Under the pieces are notes generated by a model, which worked only from the letters and a program-made list of their open reading frames with translations, was not told the DNA's origin and did no database searches. From the NCBI GenBank assembly GCA_964641715.1, contig CAZXMB010000075.1, positions 1 through 14,644 of the forward strand: a stretch of 14,644 nucleotides of DNA. The letters run 5' to 3'. Of this stretch, positions 5,625 through 12,733 are shown one piece after another. Origin of the DNA: CAZXMB01 sp964641715. GTDB lineage: Bacteria > Desulfobacterota > BSN033 > UBA1163. Every line of letters starts with the position of its first letter. Within the stretch, counting starts at the first letter, position 1. The translations under genes were made by a program, and so were the position numbers.

Positions 5625-5724
5625 NNNNNNNNNNNNNNNNNNNNNNNNNNNNNNNNNNNNNNNNNNNNNNNNNNNNNNNNNNNNNNNNNNNNNNNNNNNN
5701 NNNNNNNNNNNNNNNNNNNNNNNN
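5625..5724. other. Assembly gap of 100 N
   Basis: Exactly 100 N, a conventional placeholder. It cuts the 3' end of the AbiEi gene and the 5' end of the AlaX gene. The missing parts of both genes together should need roughly 220 bases or more, so the true distance is probably larger than shown. Confidence 0.95.
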
Positions 5725-6158
5725 TCATCCAGAAAAGCCTTCTCCGGCGAAGCGATATAGATTCCATTCTTCATTTCAAACCCGAAGAAAAGGTCCCGTG
5801 TGATCTGTCTGAATTCAACCTGCTGTTTTCTGAGAAGGAACTTCTTCGTCTTTCTCGGAGTGGCAAAAGTGATGGTATAAGGGACCAGGTTCAGAATCCC
5901 ATAACCGGCCAAAGCGGACTCGAAGGACAGATAATTAGGAAGATAAAGTTGAGCCGCCAGGGTTTCCATTGAAATAAGGCTTCCCATTGGAAGATAAATA
6001 CCCTGGGATACCCTTTCAATGATGCCCACAGCCACCCACCTTTTCAAGGCCACATAGAGGCTACTTCTTTGAAGGCCTGTAACTTTTTCCAAATCGGCAA
6101 TCGTGTAGAAAGGTTTATTGATCTTCTGAAGGGCTTTTAGGAGTTCAATTCCTTTCAT
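5725..6158 (-). CDS. AbiEi-like type IV antitoxin, 3' end lost in gap
   Basis: The 144 visible residues start with a winged helix-turn-helix: TIADLEKVTGLQRSSLYVAL (about 18-37) and the wing GIIERVSQGIYLPMG (45-59). Then come the AbiEi-type features YLSFESALAGYGI and YIASPEKAFLD. The C-terminal 50 or so residues are in the gap. AbiEi proteins neutralise the AbiEii nucleotidyltransferase toxin and repress their own promoter through the wHTH. Here the gene follows the toxin and overlaps it by four bases (ATGA), so the two are translationally coupled. Order is reversed compared with the classical abiEi-abiEii operon. The call is firm at family level. Confidence 0.8.
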
Positions 6159-6820
6159 CTGATGAACCTTTCAATGGCCGGCCAAAAATCCTTAGGTAAA
6201 TATTTACGCAGATCACGAATGGCGTCCTTCTTCTTGATGCTCACTTTTTCCGGGGCATAAGGAACTTTGAGCTTTTCGGATAGATACCAGAGGTCAAAAA
6301 GATCTTTCGGTTTGCCCCTCTCCTTGAGACAGTTCAATTTGTCCTGATAAATCTGTTCCGGGGTTGCCACCCGTGCCATCACCTGGATGAGCGTGGCCGG
6401 GGAATTCAGAAGCTTCAGTTCCCATTGATAATTCTTTACTTCTCTCTTTGAGATTTCGATTTTTATTCGAAAAGGCATTCGCAGATAATTCTGAGTAACT
6501 TTAATTTCGGCCAGGTAAGTATAATACTTCTCCTCAAGGTCAGTTTGAATCAGCTCAGGAAAAGGGGAAATGGTTTTTTTTATGAGCGGAACAAATTTGC
6601 CTTTCATCACATCTTTGGTCAGTGAAAAATCAAGGTCTTCAGAAAACCTTGGAGAACCGTAGGCTAACCGGAGGGATGTTCCCCCCTTGAAAATGAGATA
6701 CCGACCCTGAGGGGATTCATAAAGCCCTTTAAGAAGGATGAACTCCCAGTATTCACGGACCACCTGGGTCCGATCAATTCCCAACTCTCGTGCTTTTTGT
6801 TCGGCAATGGATTGTTCCAT
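6155..6820 (-). CDS. AbiEii-like nucleotidyltransferase toxin
   Basis: A 221-residue protein of the AbiEii/MenA-like nucleotidyltransferase family (PF08843). Motif I is FKGGTSLR (44-51) and motif II RFSEDLDFSL (58-67) with the likely metal-binding Asp62 and Asp64. Later conserved parts are the Lys161 region (EQIYQDKLNCL) and KDLFDLWYL (172-180). Such toxins transfer nucleotides to tRNA or similar targets and can act in phage defence. The ATG at 6820 is preferred: an upstream TTG at 6832 lies inside the operator palindrome. There is almost no leader and only a weak Shine-Dalgarno (TTAAGAA). It forms an operon with the AbiEi-like antitoxin downstream. A domesticated role other than defence is possible. 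Confidence 0.85.
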   Translation of the reverse strand: MEQSIAEQKARELGIDRTQVVREYWEFILLKGLYESPQGRYLIFKGGTSLRLAYGSPRFSEDLDFSLTKDVMKGKFVPLIKKTISPFPELIQTDLEEKYYTYLAEIKVTQNYLRMPFRIKIEISKREVKNYQWELKLLNSPATLIQVMARVATPEQIYQDKLNCLKERGKPKDLFDLWYLSEKLKVPYAPEKVSIKKKDAIRDLRKYLPKDFWPAIERFIR

Positions 6821-6822
6821 AA

Positions 6823-6844
6823 TTCTTAACAAAAATGTTAAGAA
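6823..6844. promoter_or_regulatory. Perfect inverted repeat, probable AbiEi operator
   Basis: TTCTTAACA (6823-6831), a 4-base AAAA spacer and TGTTAAGAA (6836-6844) form a perfect 9-bp inverted repeat three bases before the toxin ATG. A further half-site TTAAGAA follows at 6846-6852. It overlaps the -10 element and transcription start, where binding by the antitoxin would block the polymerase. Confidence 0.65.
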
Positions 6845-6863
6845 ATTAAGAATAATTTGTCAA
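6835..6863 (-). promoter_or_regulatory. Sigma70 promoter of the AbiE operon
   Basis: On the minus strand TTGACA (6863-6858, perfect -35), 17-bp spacer, TAACAT (6840-6835). The transcript would start near 6828, leaving a leader of about seven bases before the ATG at 6820. Confidence 0.65.
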
Positions 6864-6911
6864 GCGATATTTAAGATCCGAATTCCGATTTAGAAATTGT
6901 CATTACGAGGG

Positions 6912-6938
6912 AATCCCTGCCTGCCACAGGCAGGGATT
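6912..6938. repeat. Perfect 12-bp hairpin, probable dispersed palindrome
   Basis: AATCCCTGCCTG, a 3-base CCA loop and CAGGCAGGGATT are exact reverse complements. It is preceded by GTCATTACGAGGG, similar to intergenic repeats I recall from several bacterial groups. It is too GC-rich and lacks a following T-run, so it is more likely a dispersed repeat than a terminator. Confidence 0.6.
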
Positions 6939-6940
6939 TC

Positions 6941-6976
6941 AAAAACAGAGATTTCCGGACTTTTTCAGAAATCTCT
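6941..6976 (-). terminator. Intrinsic terminator of the MFS transporter gene
   Basis: On the minus strand AGAGATTTC, a 12-base loop and GAAATCTCT form a perfect 9-bp stem followed by GTTTTTG. The stem begins directly after the TAA of the MFS gene. Confidence 0.7.
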
Positions 6977-8293
6977 TTAAAAGACAGGAGTCTGTTTCTC
7001 CTCCCTCCCCTTTTTTTCGTTCACGGTCCAGAGGAGAATTCCGCCGGCGACAAAAAAGATGAGCACTGAGAGGACCCCGGATTGGACACTTCCGGTGATG
7101 GCGATCAGGACTCCGTAAATCAGAGGACCGAAAACGGAGGCAAATTTCCCGGAGACACCGAAGAAGGCAAAAAACTCCGCACTGTTGGCATCCGGGGTGA
7201 AAAGCCCCTGAAGGGAACGGGAGGCCGCCTGACTCCCCCCTAAAACCAAAGCAACCAGAACCCCCAGGATCCAAAACTCCGTCTTCGGTTCCCAGATGAT
7301 CCCCAATTGAAAGGCCCACAGGACGATGAGTGACCAGATCCCCAGGGAGATCATGACCGTTCTTTTACTCCCGATGGCGTCAGCCAAAAATCCAAAGAGG
7401 AGCGAGCCCACAAAGGCGATCCCCTGAACCATCAGGAAGAAGACGATGATCTCATTCGTCTTCATCCCCAGAACATCGGCACCGAAGATGGAGGCCATTA
7501 CGATGACGGTCTCGATCCCATCGTTGTAAATGAGAAAGGCGAGTAAAAATTTCGTTAATTCCTTAAAGGTCCTCACCCGGCGAAAGGTGTGCCGGAGACG
7601 CCGGTAACCCTGGAGGATGTAACCTCTTTCACCACGCGGAAGACCGTTCTTCTGCCGGTCCCTCAGAAAGAGGAAGGTGGGGATTGAAAAGATCAGCCAC
7701 CAGAGGGCCACCGAGAGGAAGCAGTCGTTGACAGTGAAATAGCCCGCTGGAAATCCAAGCCCTTCCGGATATTTCAGCATAATCAGGTTGATTGCCAGAA
7801 GGCTTCCGCCGCCGATATAGCCCAGTGCCCACCCCAGGCCTGAGATGCGGCCGATGTCCCGCTCATCGGAGATCTCCGGGAGGAAGGCATTGTAAAAGAC
7901 ATTCCCTTCCGCAAATCCGATATTGGCGATGATGAAGAAGATCGCACCCATCCAGTAATCTCCTTCGTGAATAAAATAGAAAAGCCCTGTAAAGAGGACG
8001 CCTATCAAGCAGAAGGCCATTAAAAAACGCTTCTTCGAACCGGAGGCATCGGCCACTGCCCCCAGGAGAGGGGAAAAGAGTGCGGAGATCGCCATGCTGA
8101 GCGAGACGGTAAAAGTGAAGAAGGAGGCGCCATGGAGCCTGAACCCGAAGATCTCCACTCCTCTCTCTCCTCCCGCGACCACGGTCGCAAAGTACTGATT
8201 GAAGATGACCGCAAGGATGGTCGTGGCAAATGCGGAGTTGGCGAAATCATACATCGCCCAGCCGAAGATCTCTCGTTTTTGGACAGGCATCAT
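6977..8293 (-). CDS. MFS transporter, UMF1 family (Atg22-like)
   Basis: A 438-residue inner-membrane protein with about 12 hydrophobic helices. Family features: DFANSAFATTI near the N terminus (16-26), ADASGSKKRF (81-90) as the loop 2-3 motif, NAFLPEISDERDIGRISGLG (135-154) followed by WALGYIGGG, and a second-half loop motif GFLADAIGSKRT. These are typical of the UMF1 family, related to the vacuolar effluxer Atg22, whose bacterial substrates are unknown. The start is MMPVQK at 8293 because family similarity begins there and the frame upstream enters repeat sequence and the gap. No clear Shine-Dalgarno is seen. It is probably monocistronic: a repeat tract and gap lie upstream, a terminator downstream. 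Its promoter is not visible, perhaps in the gap. Confidence 0.88.
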   Translation of the reverse strand: MMPVQKREIFGWAMYDFANSAFATTILAVIFNQYFATVVAGGERGVEIFGFRLHGASFFTFTVSLSMAISALFSPLLGAVADASGSKKRFLMAFCLIGVLFTGLFYFIHEGDYWMGAIFFIIANIGFAEGNVFYNAFLPEISDERDIGRISGLGWALGYIGGGSLLAINLIMLKYPEGLGFPAGYFTVNDCFLSVALWWLIFSIPTFLFLRDRQKNGLPRGERGYILQGYRRLRHTFRRVRTFKELTKFLLAFLIYNDGIETVIVMASIFGADVLGMKTNEIIVFFLMVQGIAFVGSLLFGFLADAIGSKRTVMISLGIWSLIVLWAFQLGIIWEPKTEFWILGVLVALVLGGSQAASRSLQGLFTPDANSAEFFAFFGVSGKFASVFGPLIYGVLIAITGSVQSGVLSVLIFFVAGGILLWTVNEKKGREEKQTPVF

Positions 8294-8306
8294 GGGATGA
8301 TTAATT

Positions 8307-8540
8307 TTAAATAACCAAATTCCAANNNNNNNNNNNNNNNNNNNNNNNNNNNNNNNNNNNNNNNNNNNNNNNNNNNNNNNNNNNNNNNNNNNNNNNNNNN
8401 NNNNNNNNNNNNNNNNNNNNNNNNNAATAACCAAATTCCAAACAGATGGTATTCATCACCACCTCTTCTTTAATATTCTGTTTTAGTCATTGGAAATTGG
8501 AATTTATTTGGTTATTGGTGTTTGGGATTTGGTTATTCTC
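8307..8540. repeat. Degenerate TTGGAATTTGGTTATT repeat tract holding a gap
   Basis: AATAACCAAATTCCAA occurs at 8310-8325 and again at 8426-8441, one on each side of the N run. Its reverse-complement type recurs at about 8484-8535 (TTGGAAATTGGAA, TTTGGTTATTGG, GGGATTTGGTTATT). The tract lies between the ABC-2 permease stop and the MFS start and contains no gene. Such low-complexity intergenic repeats often break assemblies. Confidence 0.75.
8326..8425. other. Assembly gap of 100 N
   Basis: Exactly 100 N flanked on both sides by the same 16 bases, so the true sequence may be one or several repeat units, or the contig ends may even overlap. It probably contains the MFS gene's promoter. Confidence 0.95.
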
Positions 8541-9506
8541 CTATATCGTCCGGATCTCCTGACGCATAAAGACGAAATAGCAGATTCCGAAGCAGAGAAG
8601 GGTGATGGCCACAATGGAGATGAGATGGGGGATGACGATCAGAATACTCTCCAGCAATGGAAGGGGACTCTGGAAACGGGAAAGGGAGAGCCGCTCCAGC
8701 GGTCCCATGAGGATCAAACCCTGGGTCGTCTTTCTCATGGGATCGAGAATGGTTGTGGTGGCCTCACTGTAAAGGGTCATTGGAGAAAAGAGGGAAGTCA
8801 CATGCTGAATTTTCTCATGCTGGATCAGTACCGTCGGATCAATGCCTGTTCCACTCTGACTGACCGGAGCGATCGCATCGGCCAGAAATCCCGCCCCCAA
8901 CCCCACGAAGAAGGAAAAGAAGATCCATATCGCCAAGGAGGCGAGAGCAGAGGTGGCCGTGCTCCGGAAGACCACCGAGAAGAGGATGGATATCCCCAGC
9001 CAGAAGGAGATATAGAGCAGGCTGATAATGATATAGATGATGAGGCGCCAGACCTCTTCCACTCCGGGCACCACACCGATCAACCGGATTCCCAGGCCGG
9101 AGATGATGAGGACAATGGCCACCAGTACGATGCCGATGATGGCCACCCCGGAGAAGAATTTTCCGTTAATGACCGAATCACGATAGATGGGCTGGGAGAT
9201 CAGTTTGGACAGGGTCCTCGAAACCCTTTCCCGGTTGATGGAATCAAAGCCCAGAAAGATCCCGATGAGGGGGCCGAAGAACCCGATGAACTGGACAAAA
9301 GAGAAGAGTTTTCCGGTAGAGGTGAAGAGGAGCAAAAAGATGAGGGTGGGTTTGGCCAACCCCTTGAGTTCCTCCCGGATCGACATCCCCACCATGGAGG
9401 TGATGATCACCCCGACCATCACAATAAGTGCTGAAATGAGGAGAAACCGGGTACTGCTAAAATGGTCCTCCATCTCCTTTCTGATGATGGCGAATATTCC
9501 GTGCAC
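8541..9506 (-). CDS. ABC-2 type transporter permease
   Basis: A 321-residue inner-membrane protein with about six hydrophobic segments (roughly 21-41, 53-88, 120-140, 154-176, 184-206, 290-312) and a large extracytoplasmic loop near 210-285. The segment GFDSINRERVSRTLSKLISQ (86-105) with the following PIYRD is the hallmark of NosY/GldF-like ABC-2 permeases. The start is GTG at 9506: AAGGAGG lies six bases upstream inside the last codons of the ATPase gene, and only one base separates that stop from the GTG, so translation is coupled. With the ATPase it forms an ABC transporter of unknown substrate; the NEW3-domain protein is its likely extracytoplasmic partner. Confidence 0.9.
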   Translation of the reverse strand: MHGIFAIIRKEMEDHFSSTRFLLISALIVMVGVIITSMVGMSIREELKGLAKPTLIFLLLFTSTGKLFSFVQFIGFFGPLIGIFLGFDSINRERVSRTLSKLISQPIYRDSVINGKFFSGVAIIGIVLVAIVLIISGLGIRLIGVVPGVEEVWRLIIYIIISLLYISFWLGISILFSVVFRSTATSALASLAIWIFFSFFVGLGAGFLADAIAPVSQSGTGIDPTVLIQHEKIQHVTSLFSPMTLYSEATTTILDPMRKTTQGLILMGPLERLSLSRFQSPLPLLESILIVIPHLISIVAITLLCFGICYFVFMRQEIRTI

Positions 9507-9507
9507 G

Positions 9508-10260
9508 TTAGGCCTCCTTAAAATACTTCATATAAACCTCTTCAAGGGTGTAGTCTTCCTTATCGACCCCCAGCTTCTTCTTGGCCAGTTCTTCGATAGG
9601 GCCCATGGCGACCAGATCTCCCTTGATCATGATCCCCACCCGATCACAGATCCTTTGAACCTGGTCGAGGAGATGGGAGGAAAGAAAGGTGGTGATCTTC
9701 TTCTCCCTGCTGAGGGAATGGATGAGATCAAGCATCCAATTGGTCCCATCCGGGTCAAGACCGATCGTGGGCTCATCGAGGAAGATAATCTTTGGCTCCT
9801 TAACCATCACCTCGGCAATACCGAGACGCTGCCTCATCCCTTTGGAGTAGGTTCCCACTTTCTTCCCCATCTCCTTCGAAAGCCCGACCAGCTCGATCCA
9901 TTCCCCTATTTTCTTCTCCGAGACCTTATCAGGAATCCGGTTCAACCTCGCAATGAAGCGGAGGTTTTGCCTGGCATCCATATCCTCATAAAAACCGACA
10001 TTCTCAGGAAGGTAACCCACCTTCTCTTTCACGCGAAAAGGTTCCCGCGTAGGATCAAACCCCAGCACCCTGACCTTTCCGGAGGTGGGTTCAGTGAGTC
10101 CAAGAAACATAAGCAGGGTGGTTGTCTTGCCGGCTCCGTTCGGCCCGAGAAATCCGAACACCTCTCCTTCCCGGATCTGGATCTTGAGGTTATTGACTGC
10201 TGTCTGAGTCCCGTACTTCTTCGTCAGCCCTTCTGTTTCAATGATGATCTGACTTTCCAT
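9508..10260 (-). CDS. ABC transporter ATP-binding protein
   Basis: A 250-residue cytoplasmic ATPase with all core motifs: Walker A GPNGAGKTT (39-47), LPENVGFYEDM at the Q-loop position with Glu in place of Gln (as in many CcmA/NatA-type ATPases), signature YSKGMRQRL (138-146), Walker B IIFLDEP (158-164), D-loop GLDP and the switch His196. It energises the permease encoded directly downstream. The ATG abuts the TAA of the upstream NEW3 gene (TAAATG), with GGGAGG eight bases before it. The last codons carry the ribosome binding site of the permease gene. The substrate cannot be read from the sequence. Confidence 0.93.
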   Translation of the reverse strand: MESQIIIETEGLTKKYGTQTAVNNLKIQIREGEVFGFLGPNGAGKTTTLLMFLGLTEPTSGKVRVLGFDPTREPFRVKEKVGYLPENVGFYEDMDARQNLRFIARLNRIPDKVSEKKIGEWIELVGLSKEMGKKVGTYSKGMRQRLGIAEVMVKEPKIIFLDEPTIGLDPDGTNWMLDLIHSLSREKKITTFLSSHLLDQVQRICDRVGIMIKGDLVAMGPIEELAKKKLGVDKEDYTLEEVYMKYFKEA

Positions 10261-11472
10261 TTACCGCCTCCCTAACCAAATGAAGAGGGCACTCAACCCC
10301 GCAATGACAAAGATGATCACCCCGATGCCGATCCAGCCCCATGCGGTGGAGGCCTTCACGGTCACTCTCATTTCAATGGTCTTGTCCGATTTTTCTCCAT
10401 TGATCAGCACTCCGACCGAATAATCCCCTACCAGAGCCTGGGGAGCAGGTTTGACCGTCACCTCCACCTGTTTCAGGCCATTGGGTTCTAAGGCATCGAT
10501 CTTTTCGGGCTTGAAGGTGACCTCCCAATTTTCAGGTTTAAAGGAGGAGAAGGTGATGTTTCGATTGGTTGCGGAACCGGTATTCTTCACGAAGACGGAG
10601 AAGTTGGCCTGTTTCCCGGCAAGGGCCTCGAGGGAAAGGACCCCGGTGGGTGTCCCCGCATCGAGCTTATAAATGCCGGTGAGGATGACCGTCAATTTCG
10701 CTTCGGCCTTCTTCTCACCGGAACTGATCCTGACCAGGATGGGGTATTCGCCGGCCTGAGCTTCTCTCAGAGGAGAAACCTCTACGGCCACTGTCTGGCT
10801 CTGTCCCCCCCGGATTCGAAGGCTGGAAATCTGTTTGGCCTCATAGGAGGGTTTGAAATTGATCTCCCATTTTTCAGGTCCAACCGCAGCAAGGTTAAAG
10901 GTCCGATCAACTTCGATCTTATTGAGTACCTCGAGGGAGAATTCGAATTTGGCATCGGTCTGTCCCCTTAACACGGGATAAGAGGTTGTGATCTGGATAT
11001 CATCTGTTCCGGCCACCCTCTCCTGAACGGTCACAGCCAATTTGTGGCCGGAGGTAAATTTTCCATCGGCGGTCTGTGCATCGAACTGGAAGAGATAGGT
11101 TCCGGGCCCTATTGTCTTATCCGGCTCCAAACTCAATGCCAGATTCCTTAACTTGCCATTGGAGACGAACATCCCGGTGACCAGATAGCTTCCCCCTTTT
11201 AAAGTGGCCTTCCAACCTTTGGGGATGGTCGAGATTTTGACATCAATGGTTTCATCGGTCCTGCCCTTATTCTCCAAGGTAAGGTCCATCTTGACCGTTT
11301 CTCCCTTGGGGACAGTGACCCCTGAGTATTCCGTATAAACCGCGATCCCGCGCTCCGGCCTCAGATCCTTTTTTTCCTCCTGGGCGAAGAGAAGCAAAGG
11401 GAAGGCGAAAGAGATTAAGAAAAAGAGGGTTGAGATGATGAATCGTTTCTTATTCCGACTGAAATGTCCCAT
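10261..11472 (-). CDS. Exported NEW3-domain protein with C-terminal membrane anchor
   Basis: A 403-residue protein with an N-terminal signal peptide (basic 7-10, hydrophobic 11-29, probable cleavage after LLLFA at 30). Three Ig-like beta-sandwich repeats follow (about 55-150, 165-265, 285-373). Each has the NEW3 (PF10633) pattern: VENxG-type strand turns (LENKGRTDE, VKNTGSATN), a PxxWxxxFKP strand (KWEINFKP, NWEVTFKP) and a closing GxYxxxVxI strand. A single membrane helix (378-400) and GRR end the protein, so it should face the periplasm or cell surface, anchored by its tail. It is the first gene of the ABC operon, with AGGAGG seven bases before the ATG. It probably stabilises or feeds the transporter; that role is inferred from linkage. 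Confidence 0.85.
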   Translation of the reverse strand: MGHFSRNKKRFIISTLFFLISFAFPLLLFAQEEKKDLRPERGIAVYTEYSGVTVPKGETVKMDLTLENKGRTDETIDVKISTIPKGWKATLKGGSYLVTGMFVSNGKLRNLALSLEPDKTIGPGTYLFQFDAQTADGKFTSGHKLAVTVQERVAGTDDIQITTSYPVLRGQTDAKFEFSLEVLNKIEVDRTFNLAAVGPEKWEINFKPSYEAKQISSLRIRGGQSQTVAVEVSPLREAQAGEYPILVRISSGEKKAEAKLTVILTGIYKLDAGTPTGVLSLEALAGKQANFSVFVKNTGSATNRNITFSSFKPENWEVTFKPEKIDALEPNGLKQVEVTVKPAPQALVGDYSVGVLINGEKSDKTIEMRVTVKASTAWGWIGIGVIIFVIAGLSALFIWLGRR

Positions 11473-11514
11473 AGGTAAACCTCCTGAAATGAGCTCTATT
11501 TTTTACCGGATTCC

Positions 11515-11551
11515 AAAAAGGGAATGATTGCGTTTGTAATTTAATCATCCC
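11515..11551 (-). terminator. Intrinsic terminator between the PLP enzyme and the ABC operon
   Basis: On the minus strand GGGATGATT, a 13-base loop and AATCATTCCC pair over nine positions with one bulged T, followed by TTTTTGG. It lies 12 bases after the stop of the threonine synthase-like gene and separates it from the NEW3-ABC operon. Confidence 0.65.
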
Positions 11552-11562
11552 TTCCATCCCTG

Positions 11563-12687
11563 TCAAGCAGAGCCGCAGAGATGGAGGATCTTTTCCGAAG
11601 CCTTCAGGCCGGTTCCCGTCAGCGTGGAGATAATTATTCCTTTTTCTTCTTTTTTTTTCAAATATTTTTTCACCCCTGCGACTGTTGCGGCGGAGGTGGG
11701 TTCGACGAAATGGCCTCTTTGACCCATCTCAACGAGGGCAGTCTCAATCTCTTTTTCGGTCACTGTCATCATCTCTCCCCCGGTTTCTCGAAGGGCCTCG
11801 AGGATCTGCCTGCCCCTGACAGGCTCTGCGATCGCAATGCCTTCAGCCATCGTCTCTTTTTTCTCAATGGGCTGAGCTTCACGAAAACCCTTTCGAAAGG
11901 CTTGATAGAGAGGGGCGCAGGCAGCGGATTGAACCCCCACCAGTTTCGGGACCCTTCTGATCATCCCTGCCTCCTTCAGCTCCCTGAATCCGAGATGGGC
12001 TCCTAAAAAGAGCGTCCCGTGCCCCACCGGAAGGATGAGGGTATCCGGGCACCTCCATCCTAACTGCTCCCAGATCTCAAAGGCGAAGGTCTTCGTCCCG
12101 TGGAGGAAGAAGGGATTCCAGCAGTGACTCGCATAATAGATATTAGCCGCCGCATCCATTGCCTCCCTGGCGGTCTTTTCCCTGGAACCCTCGATCCTTT
12201 TTAAAGTGGCACCATAGGTTTGGATCTGGATCAACTTCCCGGCAGAGGTGGTGAGGGGAACATATATCTCGCATCGAATCCCTCCTCTCGCACAATAAGC
12301 CGCAATGGCTGACCCCGCATTTCCCGAGGAGTCCTCCACCACCCTCCGGATTCCCAGCTCTTTTACTTTGCTGATGAGAACCGTCGCCCCTCGATCCTTA
12401 TAAGACCCGGTCGGCGAAAGATAATCGAGCTTAAGGAAGACTCTCCGTCCGCTGAACTCAATCTCTTCCAGAGGGGTAAACCCTTCCCCCATCGAGAGAA
12501 TGGATTCGTCCCTCAGGATCGGCAGGGCTTCTCGATATCGCCACAGGGAAGGCCCTCTCTTCAGGATCTTCCTGATGGGAAATTGCGGTTTGAATTCAAG
12601 GTCGAGAAAGGAACCACATTCACACCGCCACCTCCTGGAGTCCACCGCATAGAACCGATGACATCGGGAACAATAAAATCGTTCCAT
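11563..12687 (-). CDS. Threonine synthase-like PLP-dependent enzyme
   Basis: A 374-residue fold-type II PLP enzyme. Threonine synthase converts O-phosphohomoserine to threonine in the cytoplasm. Seen: an N-terminal zinc ribbon (Cys6, Cys9, Cys22, Cys24), TPLEE (71-75), the Schiff-base lysine in PTGSYKDRGA (Lys97), the substrate loop SSGNAGS (120-126), the PLP phosphate loop VGHGT (221-225), FVEPTSAA (327-334) and TLTGTGLK near the C terminus. The phosphate loop has GHGT where many family members have GGGG or GNGG. It is close in length to short archaeal-type threonine synthases. AGGGGGA sits seven bases before the ATG. It follows the kinase gene by 46 bases, so the two are probably co-transcribed. 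Another beta-replacement or dehydratase activity is possible. Confidence 0.8.
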   Translation of the reverse strand: MERFYCSRCHRFYAVDSRRWRCECGSFLDLEFKPQFPIRKILKRGPSLWRYREALPILRDESILSMGEGFTPLEEIEFSGRRVFLKLDYLSPTGSYKDRGATVLISKVKELGIRRVVEDSSGNAGSAIAAYCARGGIRCEIYVPLTTSAGKLIQIQTYGATLKRIEGSREKTAREAMDAAANIYYASHCWNPFFLHGTKTFAFEIWEQLGWRCPDTLILPVGHGTLFLGAHLGFRELKEAGMIRRVPKLVGVQSAACAPLYQAFRKGFREAQPIEKKETMAEGIAIAEPVRGRQILEALRETGGEMMTVTEKEIETALVEMGQRGHFVEPTSAATVAGVKKYLKKKEEKGIIISTLTGTGLKASEKILHLCGSA

Positions 12688-12733
12688 TATTTATCCCCCT
12701 TTGTGATGGAATGGGAATCATAAAAGGGTGGAA

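Noticed and set aside
5030..6158. Continuous frames across the first gap joining AbiEi-side sequence to AlaX-side sequence
   Set aside because: They depend on treating 100 N as real length; the two sides belong to different genes.
6821..6832. TTG at 6832 as start of the AbiEii-like toxin
   Set aside because: It lies inside the perfect operator palindrome and next to the predicted transcription start; ATG 6820 fits better.
8490..9434. A 314-codon plus-strand open frame opposite the ABC-2 permease gene
   Set aside because: The translation is rich in His, Asp, Glu and Gly without domain structure, and the minus-strand gene beneath has clear family motifs and a good start. It is an antisense shadow.
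9187..10275. A 362-codon plus-strand open frame opposite the ABC permease and ATPase genes
   Set aside because: It covers parts of two well-supported coupled genes on the other strand and shows no recognisable domain.
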